Shown piece after piece: positions 7,029-14,200 of a DNA stretch of 15,660 nt. This stretch comes from Eshraghiella sp964576255 (lineage in GTDB: Bacteria; Bacillota; Clostridia; Lachnospirales; Lachnospiraceae). The position numbers and the translations under genes were made by a program. The stretch covers positions 1 through 15,660 of the forward strand of contig CAZNUK010000055.1 of NCBI GenBank assembly GCA_964576255.1. Direction: 5' to 3'. The notes beneath the pieces are model-generated. The model saw only the letters and a list, made by a program, of their open reading frames with translations. It was not told the origin of the DNA and did no database searches. Each line of letters begins with the position of its first letter. Within the stretch, counting starts at the first letter, position 1.

Positions 7029-7787
7029 TCATAAGTCAATCACAAGCTCTACCGGGCAATGGTCCGAACCCATAATATCGTGATGAATATCTGCCGACAC
7101 AAGCTTATCTGTAAGCTCCTCTGACGTCAAAAAATAATCTATACGCCACCCAGCATTTTTCTCTCTAGCCTTAAACATATACGACCACCAGCTGTAACGC
7201 TCTGTCACATCAGGATAAAAATGTCTAAAGGTATCCACAAAACCGCTTTCCAAAAGCTTGGTCATCTTATTACGCTCTTCATCAGTAAATCCTGCGCTAT
7301 GATGATTGGTCTTAGGATTTTTTAAGTCAATTTCCTTATGTGCCACATTTAAATCCCCACAGAGAACAACAGGCTTACTCTCACGAAGCTTATTAACATA
7401 TGCTCTGAAATCATCCTCCCAAACCTCTCGATAATCAAGTCTTTCCAACTCCCTTTTGGAATTAGGGGTGTACACCGTAATCATATAGTAGTTATCAAAT
7501 TCCAGTGTGATGATTCTGCCCTCATGGTCATGCTCCTCTATCCCCATTCCATAGGTTACATTAAGAGGGGCTTCCTTGGTAAAAATCGCAGTACCGGAAT
7601 AACCTTTTTTCTCTGCATAATTCCAATAGCAATTATAGCCTTCCGGAGCAAATTCAATCTGTCCTTCACTAACCTTCGTCTCCTGCAAACAGAAAATATC
7701 CGCATCTATTTTATCAAAAAACTCTGTAAAGCCTTTGCCTACGCAGGCACGAAGACCATTAACATTCCATGAAATAATTTTTTTCAT
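7029..7787 (-). CDS. xth: Exodeoxyribonuclease III / AP endonuclease
   Basis: This 252-residue enzyme belongs to the ExoIII family of the endonuclease/exonuclease/phosphatase superfamily. It nicks DNA 5' of abasic sites and degrades 3' ends in base excision repair. The family motifs are all visible: SWNVNGLRA at the N-terminus with N8 and N10, the metal-binding E36 in LQETK, the catalytic GDLNVAH (near residue 145), WRIDYFL, and GSDHCPVEL at the C-terminus with D242 and H243. Its length is normal for the family. The gene begins with ATG after AAAGG, just downstream of a strong terminator that isolates it from the upstream operon. It ends about 75 bp before gpmI. Confidence 0.96.
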   Translation of the reverse strand: MKKIISWNVNGLRACVGKGFTEFFDKIDADIFCLQETKVSEGQIEFAPEGYNCYWNYAEKKGYSGTAIFTKEAPLNVTYGMGIEEHDHEGRIITLEFDNYYMITVYTPNSKRELERLDYREVWEDDFRAYVNKLRESKPVVLCGDLNVAHKEIDLKNPKTNHHSAGFTDEERNKMTKLLESGFVDTFRHFYPDVTERYSWWSYMFKAREKNAGWRIDYFLTSEELTDKLVSADIHHDIMGSDHCPVELVIDL

Positions 7788-7834
7788 TATATCTTACCTT
7801 TCGATTATATTGTTTTCCTCCACAATTATATAGT

Positions 7835-7865
7835 AAAAAAGAATCCCCCGCAAGGGAGATTCTTT
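7835..7865 (-). terminator. Strong intrinsic terminator of the CBM2 operon
   Basis: On the transcribed strand AAAGAATCTCCC pairs with GGGGGATTCTTT over a UUGC tetraloop (12 bp with one G-U pair), and the T-run continues to 7835. It lies 55 bp after the stop of the small membrane protein gene and before xth. Confidence 0.92.
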
Positions 7866-7919
7866 CACTACATTATTAGAACTAGTCAGTTCCAACAGTG
7901 GACACTTCATTAATCCACA

Positions 7920-8339
7920 TCAATTCGTATTATGGTTTACAAATGTTATAAAACTTGTATACCCCGCATCACTATACATATCTTCATAATAGCATTTTAA
8001 TCCACTATGTAAGTATTCCAAATCCTTTATATAACTACTACTTTCTAATACACTAATTGTCATTGCTATAAATTTAGAACTATTGTCTACATCATTAATC
8101 CTTTCAATTTCTGACAATGACTTATGACAAATTCTAAGTTCCGTCACTATTTTCTCCATCTGCTTGACATCCCCTGTTTGTACATATTCATCGTAGTACT
8201 CAAGAGCATTGGATATGGAAGTATGAAATTTTTCTTCCAAGTTTTTTATTTTGTAATTTTTTATGCAAATAGGCACTGTTATACCAATTATAATTAATAC
8301 GGCAACAAGTAATAATATTATTTTTGTACTCTTTTTCAT
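7920..8339 (-). CDS. Small single-pass membrane-anchored protein of unknown function
   Basis: This is a 139-residue protein with a basic N-terminus, one strong membrane segment at about residues 7-25 (probably an uncleaved anchor), and an external domain that looks mostly helical (for example LEEKFHTSISNALEYYDEYV and the repeated Leu/Ile spacing). I do not recognise a family. The gene starts only 15 bp after the stop of the secreted CBM2-type protein and ends before a strong terminator, so the two form a two-gene transcript. A role as a partner or membrane tether for the CBM2 protein is a guess from operon structure. Both would be governed by the c-di-GMP riboswitch far upstream if that is functional. 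Confidence 0.65.
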   Translation of the reverse strand: MKKSTKIILLLVAVLIIIGITVPICIKNYKIKNLEEKFHTSISNALEYYDEYVQTGDVKQMEKIVTELRICHKSLSEIERINDVDNSSKFIAMTISVLESSSYIKDLEYLHSGLKCYYEDMYSDAGYTSFITFVNHNTN

Positions 8340-8354
8340 ATTCTCACCATCGTT

Positions 8355-10295
8355 TTATACATTAGGATAATTAGCTATTATTTTGCTCGTATATAATGAA
8401 ACATTAAAAGATGCATCATAATATAATGTAGTTAGTCTTGTCTGCATTCTATAATATATAGTCCCCTCTGCAATAATTGAATAGTAATGCATAGCATTTT
8501 TATAATTTACAATTGACGCTTGACCAACATACCCTTTTTTAGTTGTATATGCATTATTATTTTCTATATCAGCATTAATATGTTTGTTATACTTCCATAT
8601 ACACTGATTTATATATGAAGAACCGTACACTCTGCTTAAAGTTTTCTTTATAGTTGCCGGAACTTTAAGTTCATACAAATTCATTGAAAGATAATCTCCA
8701 ACTGGTATTTGTAATGATATGCTAAAATCACTCACTCTAGTTGTATTTGGTGATGTGTTATCAAATTCAACATTTGTGGAATTTGTATATATTTTCACGT
8801 CCGCTGTAGAATTAAAATATGTAATCATTCCCGGCATAAAATAATTCTTTCTAAAAAAGTATTGTGCATTTCCGTCATGTGTATTAACTTTTGCTCTAAC
8901 AGAATATACACAGTTTGATTTTGTCTTTAATGGTGTATACAGGGTTATTGCACCCAAATAATAAGATAAACCATCGTACGTAAATCCTGCATATTGGCAC
9001 TTTCTTGCTAACGTATCATAAGCAGAATTTGACGAACTCAAAAGCATTATACCGTTATTGTCTTCAGTACTAACTTCACCTATAACCGGTTCTGACTCAA
9101 CAGTATCCAAAGTATATGAATCTTCTTCATATTCAACTAATCCTTCTGATATATTGTCATTATATTGCTGCCTAATTCCGTACACCTTGTAGTAATCTCT
9201 ACCCGAATTAACTGAGTCAACCGCCAAAAAAGCATATGGTTGTGCATTTTGCAATGCATAATTTATCATTACTGTAATTGGTACATCACCATAATATCCG
9301 TGTAATTCACCAATCATTCCGTCCGCACATAATAGCACTTCCCCTGAAACACTTTCCGTAATAATTTCTCCGTTATGGTTAAATGTAACATCCCCTGCAT
9401 ACTCATATACATCATTCATTCCTATAGAAGATGAAGATTCAATATTAACATTAATGTATTCGTCAGAAATTATAGTGGTATTATTATATTCTTGACTAAT
9501 AAAATTTTTAGTAGCGTCTTCATTTATCATTGAACAGAACTCTATGCTATTGTAAATACTATAATCAATAATTTTATTCTCATATAATTGAATATCATCC
9601 ACACATATTTCATTAACATTCTTATCCGTATACAAATTCACGCTCAGTGTCTGTTGAGGCAATATTTCGTAGTTGTAGTTTTTCGAATGAATACTTATTC
9701 TGTCATAAAATTCATTTATCTCACCCACATTAGTACTATTAATTGAAACATCGGATGAAAATTCAATATTCCAACCACATATTTTATCATTCGAAATATT
9801 TTTAATAGCTATTCTTGTTTCATAGTCATTAATTTTTATTACGTCAACTACATATTCACTCTCTGGCACTTCTCTGTATGTTACCGGAATTTTAAAATTT
9901 GAAGGTAAATTTATACCCTCTTCAAATTCTGCTTGAAATCCAAAGCTAATTTTTTCACCAGACTTAATAATAGAATTATATCCACAATTCTCTAATGTTA
10001 TAGTACCATTTTCACAGTTATGCACCTTTGCATTCCAAATACTTTTTATAGTATCATAAAACTCAAACATTAACGCCCAATTATATATTGGACTTTCACT
10101 ATTATTTGTTATTTCAACCTGTACAATATAATTTTTGCTCCATTCAGCGGTAATTTTATAGTCCACTGAAAATTCATTATTAGAAAATTCAACACGCTTT
10201 GTTTCATCTCCTAATACATAATATGGTGTAATACTAATTATGGAAATTATCAATAGCATTACACTTAAGAATACTGATACTATTCTGTTTTTCAA
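8355..10295 (-). CDS. Secreted CBM2-type (cellulose-binding-like) surface protein, c-di-GMP riboswitch-controlled
   Basis: This 646-residue protein has a signal peptide (hydrophobic core at residues 5-27). Residues about 42-127 follow the carbohydrate-binding module family 2 pattern: VDYKITAEWSKNYIVQVEI, then TNNSESPIYNWALMFEF, SIWNAK, and a KSGEKISFGFQ strand that matches the usual pG-x-s-x-s-f-G-f. The aromatic residues W52, W73 and W87 are in plausible ligand-face or core positions. A second, more diverged copy follows at about 150-235 (RIAIKNISNDKICGWNIEF). The remaining 400 residues are beta-rich and unfamiliar; I see no catalytic domain and no sortase signal. The start codon is TTG (10295-10293), chosen because of GGAG 8 bases upstream and the signal peptide. 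The likely role is adhesion to plant polysaccharide or matrix; this is inferred. Confidence 0.75.
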   Translation of the reverse strand: MKNRIVSVFLSVMLLIISIISITPYYVLGDETKRVEFSNNEFSVDYKITAEWSKNYIVQVEITNNSESPIYNWALMFEFYDTIKSIWNAKVHNCENGTITLENCGYNSIIKSGEKISFGFQAEFEEGINLPSNFKIPVTYREVPESEYVVDVIKINDYETRIAIKNISNDKICGWNIEFSSDVSINSTNVGEINEFYDRISIHSKNYNYEILPQQTLSVNLYTDKNVNEICVDDIQLYENKIIDYSIYNSIEFCSMINEDATKNFISQEYNNTTIISDEYINVNIESSSSIGMNDVYEYAGDVTFNHNGEIITESVSGEVLLCADGMIGELHGYYGDVPITVMINYALQNAQPYAFLAVDSVNSGRDYYKVYGIRQQYNDNISEGLVEYEEDSYTLDTVESEPVIGEVSTEDNNGIMLLSSSNSAYDTLARKCQYAGFTYDGLSYYLGAITLYTPLKTKSNCVYSVRAKVNTHDGNAQYFFRKNYFMPGMITYFNSTADVKIYTNSTNVEFDNTSPNTTRVSDFSISLQIPVGDYLSMNLYELKVPATIKKTLSRVYGSSYINQCIWKYNKHINADIENNNAYTTKKGYVGQASIVNYKNAMHYYSIIAEGTIYYRMQTRLTTLYYDASFNVSLYTSKIIANYPNV

Positions 10296-10325
10296 TTTAA
10301 TCTTCTCCTTTTTCTAATTATTTTT

Positions 10326-10425
10326 GCACTAAATCAGAAAAAGTGATATACTTAACCTAGGTACTTTTTCTTAAAGTGCTGTGTTTTTGGGGTTCTGATG
10401 GTTTTCGCGAATTGTATCAGAACCC
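10326..10425 (-). promoter_or_regulatory. Structured leader: two hairpins between riboswitch terminator and CBM2 gene
   Basis: The 200-bp stretch after the riboswitch terminator holds no gene. The first hairpin pairs GGGTTCTGAT (10425-10416) with ATCAGAACCC (10399-10390). The second pairs AGAAAAAGT (10371-10363) with ACTTTTTCT (10344-10336), enclosed by an outer GCACT/AGTGC pairing (10379-10375 with 10330-10326). Neither is followed by a U-tract in the direction of transcription. They may stabilise or process the mRNA or control translation; no known riboswitch class is recognised here. Confidence 0.5.
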
Positions 10426-10500
10426 TCTTTTATATAAGATGATTGCCATTTTAAACAATCATATTATACCGATATTAAAATGCTTTTAGTTATTATACAT

Positions 10501-10530
10501 AAAAAAATTGCAATGAACTAATCATTGCAA
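10501..10530 (-). terminator. Riboswitch-associated intrinsic terminator
   Basis: TTGCAATGA (10530-10522) pairs perfectly with TCATTGCAA (10516-10508) over a 5-nt loop, followed by seven T (10507-10501). The first bases of the 5' arm (TTGC) are also the 3' end of the aptamer, so aptamer closure and terminator formation are mutually exclusive. It acts in the leader of the CBM2 operon. Confidence 0.88.
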
Positions 10531-10609
10531 CCGAACTATCGTAGTAACATATACCCCTCATTACCGTAGACTTCAAGCTTTGCGTCCTTATATTTCTATA
10601 AGTTTGCCC
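10527..10609 (-). ncRNA. Cyclic di-GMP-I (GEMM-I) riboswitch aptamer
   Basis: The transcribed strand carries the GEMM-I signature in order: GGGCAAAC (10609-10602), a perfect stem CTTATA / GAAA tetraloop / TATAAG (10601-10587... closing the P1b arm), the conserved GGACGCAAAGC (10587-10577), AAGTCTACGG (10573-10564, matching the family's GG-U-CUA-x-GG tetraloop-receptor side), and ACGATAGTTCGGTTGC at the 3' end (10542-10527, matching the family's AUGAUAGCCxGGUUGCC). The 5' GCAA can pair with the 3' UUGC. The aptamer is overlapped by an intrinsic terminator, so binding of c-di-GMP should prevent termination and turn the downstream CBM2 gene on. The assignment is from motif recognition, not a covariance-model search. 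Confidence 0.92.
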
Positions 10610-10636
10610 AATATATACCATTTCACTTATAGTGGA

Positions 10637-10665
10637 ATTGTATCATAAAAAGCGGACAGCGTCAA
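10637..10665 (-). promoter_or_regulatory. Sigma-A promoter of the riboswitch / CBM2 operon
   Basis: TTGACG (10665-10660) and TACAAT (10642-10637) are separated by exactly 17 bp, each one mismatch from consensus. Transcription would start near 10630, about 20 nt before the aptamer, which is the usual layout for a riboswitch leader. Confidence 0.8.
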
Positions 10666-10694
10666 TATATTTAAATTTTGAGTTATTTTTCTAC

Positions 10695-10719
10695 AAAAAC
10701 CCCTCTCCAAAGAGAGGGG
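10695..10719 (-). terminator. Intrinsic terminator after the tpiA-tail copy
   Basis: CCCCTCTC pairs with GAGAGGGG (10719-10712 with 10707-10700) over a 4-nt loop, followed by five T (10699-10695). It lies about 20 bp after the stop codon of the truncated tpiA copy and probably once ended the native tpiA transcript. Confidence 0.9.
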
Positions 10720-10738
10720 CATATAAATAGCGTAAAAA

Positions 10739-11067
10739 TTATGCGTTAACAATCTGTGCGAAATCAACCTTTAAGCTTGCGCCACCGATTAATCCACCAT
10801 CAATGTTAGGCTTAGAAAGAAGCTCTGCTGCATTAGCTGCATTCATAGAACCACCCTACTGAATTCTGATTGCATCTGCTGTAGCCTCATCATAAATCTC
10901 TCCAATAACCTCACGGATACCTGCACATACTTCTTCTGCTTGGTCAGCTGTAGCTGTCTTGCCTGTTCCGATAGCCCAGATTGGCTCGTAAGCAATAACA
11001 GTTGTCTTAGCCTGGTCAGCTGTAACATTCTGAAAAGCAATCTTAATCTGCATTCTAATCCAGTCAA
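10739..11067 (-). pseudogene. 5'-truncated second copy of tpiA (last 108 codons), with a nonsense mutation
   Basis: This 329-bp stretch aligns without gaps to 14346-14674, the 3' end of the intact tpiA. It covers residues D141 to A248 plus the stop, including the catalytic AYEPIWAIGTGKTA segment, but lacks the start, N10, K12 and H95, so it cannot encode a working enzyme. By my count 17 bases differ (about 5%). Sixteen are silent; the remaining one changes the Tyr codon before GGS to TAG. The homology ends abruptly at 11067/11068. No start codon with a proper ribosome site is seen; the internal ORF beginning at MQIKIAF is just the continuation of the fragment. The copy and the real tpiA flank the large surface protein gene. 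Confidence 0.93.
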
Positions 11068-11144
11068 TTTTGATATTTATTATATCTCACATTTAAAATC
11101 TAACCAATAGTGATTTGAATAAATTTTTATATTTTGTCCATCTC

Positions 11145-11183
11145 AAAAAGAAAAGGTGGCAAGGTCATTAAACCCTGCCACCT
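11145..11183 (-). terminator. Intrinsic terminator of the surface protein gene
   Basis: AGGTGGCAGGG (11183-11173) pairs with CCTTGCCACCT (11164-11154) with one G-U pair and an 8-nt loop, followed by a T-rich run interrupted once (11153-11145). It begins 25 bp after the stop codon. Confidence 0.9.
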
Positions 11184-11208
11184 CTACTTTTTAACTTAAT
11201 ATTATCTA

Positions 11209-14200
11209 TTATTCTACAATATGTTTTTTCTTCTTAAGAAAGCATACAACTGCAAGACCAATTCCACTTACAGCTAAAAGAACAACATACCATCCGATAG
11301 GAGTATTATCTCCTGTATTCGGATTATTAGAATCTCCTGCACCGGCTGAACCACCTGTATTTCCTTCATCTGTGGACTGTACTGCTTTGATTGTTACTTC
11401 TTTACTTCCTGTAACTGTTGTATAGTCCTCTCTTTCCAGCTTATAGTAGACTGTATAAGTTCCCTTATCAGTAAACTGTGGATTAGTTGCACTATATGTT
11501 GTTCCGTCTGTGCTGTAGGTTACCTTGGTATCTGTCGGATTTGTCACATTTACTGTTATGCCATGTGATTTTCCATCATAGGTTCCTTCATAGCCTGACA
11601 CCGTATAGTCAATAGTTCCTTTCTCTGTTACAGGGAAGGTATAGCTGACTGTAATTGTTCCGGCATTATTACGCACTACTGTAGCTGTATTACCATTAAT
11701 GGTTGCCGTCACTGCTTTGGTAAAACCATAAGTATCATCTGCTGTTAATGTAACGCTTACTGTATACACAGTATTATAATCTGCGTTGCCACTTACCTGA
11801 CTTCCTGCCTCTGTCCATGTAATACTAACAGTGGAAGCTGACAATCCTTCTGCTGTTACACTTGTGTCTGTATCAAGTGCCACTCCTCCGACAGGTGCAG
11901 TAATTTCTATTGCAACACTATCAATTGGCTCACATATGACAATCTCTACCGGAGTACTTGCATAATCTGTAGCATTGGTGTCTGTGGTATGCTCTGCAAG
12001 AATATATACATGATAGTCTGTTCCTATTACCTTGCCATCCAATCCACTTGGTAACTCAAATGTTCCTGTGCCAGTAGCAGCATTAGCCACTGTGGAAGCG
12101 TTACCGTCTGCATCTTTAATATTCTGTAATGCCCCGTAGTATAGAATGTTGACATCACTTTCTGTATACGCCTTATCTGTAATCATAACAGAAATCTGAT
12201 TCACCTTTTCTGCCTCTGTGGCTACTGTATCTGTGTAAGTGTATGGAACTGTAATTGTTCCATCTGCTGATTTGATAACCTTTTCATTATCTGTTACTTT
12301 TACTGACTTGCCTGAATCAGCTAATGTCAGCTTCCACTCTGTACCTGTAGTGCTGCCAATTTCATTACTGCTACTTGTAAGAACAGAAGATTTGCTCGTT
12401 CCACTCGCAGATGAGAAGATGACAGATGACAGATTGACATTTAAAGCGGGACTCACCCCAACGTCGTTGCGGTCGACATAACCGTCGCGGATAAGGCCGT
12501 CCTCGCTAACATAGCCGGCACAGTAACTATTATCAGTATAAGGGGAGCGCAGCCACCAACCGGCGTTGCCGCCTGTTTTTATTCTTCCTGTTGCATTATA
12601 ATCTGTGTCATAGTATCCATAACTTGTATTGGTTGCTTCCTTTGCATCTAATAAAAAGATTTTCTCTCCGTTAAGAGATGTCCAGCCTAAGCAACTCCAT
12701 CCATTTCCATCTGTACTACCTGCTGACGTTTTGGTACTTCCTGCTATGGCATTCTGCTCTGGTGTAGAGAAGCCTGTTGTTAAGAAGGTACTGTTCAGAT
12801 ATGACTTTATATCGCTATCTGCCCATACATTACTGTCTGCATCAAACGCACTGCTTGGGTCACTTCCTGTCCATAACACCGTATCACAGTCAAGAAGCAT
12901 AGTTGTTCCACCGAAGTCTGTTGAATCCTTATCAAGGACTCTGTACTTAACAGGATTACCACCATATGTTCCGTAATATACATAACTTCCTGTCCATGCA
13001 TCACTTGTACTTGTTGGTACAATAGGGTCAATGATTCCATTAACACCAAGGTTCATTGCCTGTGCCATCCAAGGAATATGTATTTTCACAGGAGCACTTG
13101 CGTAGTCTGTTTCATATGTATCATTTACTTCCTCTGCGATGATGTATGCATAGTAATCTCTTCCACAGACTTTGTCGGATAAATCAGCTGGAAGCGTAAA
13201 TGTTCCATTTCCAGCAGAAGTGTCCAACGCACCATAATATTTTACAACTGCTTCGTTCTTGGTAGCATCACTGTAAGCTCTGTCCAATATAAGGATGGAT
13301 ACCTGTGTTGCGTTATCTTTATTCGTTCCACTTATGGTATATGGAATGGTTACTGTATCACCACTTCTTGTAACATCTCCATTTCCTGCGATGGTCATAT
13401 CACTGTCTAAAAGTGTCAGCTTATATTCTGCTCCTGTCTCTCCCGCAGTTCCAGAGATGACAGATGAGAAGAGTACAGATGACAGATTTAAATTCAAAGC
13501 GGGACTCACCCCAACGTGGCTGAGGCTGACACTAGCGTTGATGACATCGCCGTCCCCGTTAACATAGCCGGCACCGCTACTAAAATTAGTAGTAGGGGAG
13601 CGCAGCCAACAACAGGCGTTGCCGCCTGTTTTTATTCTTCCTGTTGCATCATTATCTGTGTTATAGTATCCATAGCTTGTATTGGTTGCTTCCTTGGCAT
13701 CTAAGAAAAAGATTTTCTCTCCGTTAAGAGATGTCCAGCCTAAGTAACTCCATCCATTTCCATCTGTATTACCTGCTGACGTTTTGGTACTTCCTGCTAT
13801 GGCTTTCTGCTCTAGCGAAGAGAAGCTTGTGGTTAAGAAGGTACTGTTCAGATATAACTTTATATCACTGTCTGCCCATACATTACTGTCTGCATCAAAT
13901 GCACTGCTTGGGTCACTTCCTGCCCATAATACCGTATCACAGTCAAGAAGCATAGTTGTTCCACCGAAGTCTGTTGAATCCTTATCAAGCACTCTGTACT
14001 TAACAGGATTACCACTATATGTTCCGTAATATACATAACTTCCTGCCCACTCATCAGTGTCGGCAGTTGGTACTGTCGGTTCAGCTATAATGCCTGTGCC
14101 AAGCCCTGCTATGGTCTTAGCTGTGGTTGTACCATCCGCAGCCTGTACATTAGTCATACCGCTTGGTATGGCAGACAAAAGACTCCCTGCCATAACTGCT

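Noticed and set aside
7866..7919. Short inverted repeat GAACT/AGTTC after the small membrane protein gene
   Set aside because: The stem is only 5 bp and is followed by a much stronger terminator; it is likely chance.
10409..10448. A 10-codon ORF starting ATGGCAATC in the CBM2 leader, possible leader peptide
   Set aside because: There is no ribosome binding site before it and no run of regulatory codons; such short ORFs are expected by chance.
10856..11053. A 65-codon ORF with perfect triosephosphate isomerase sequence
   Set aside because: It is only the interior of the truncated tpiA copy, begins at an internal Met, lacks three catalytic residues and ends at the nonsense codon; listed as a pseudogene instead of a gene.
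12439..14049. CRISPR array or simple tandem repeat
   Set aside because: There are only two long copies in a single reading frame with protein-domain logic; no short direct repeats with spacers exist in the window.
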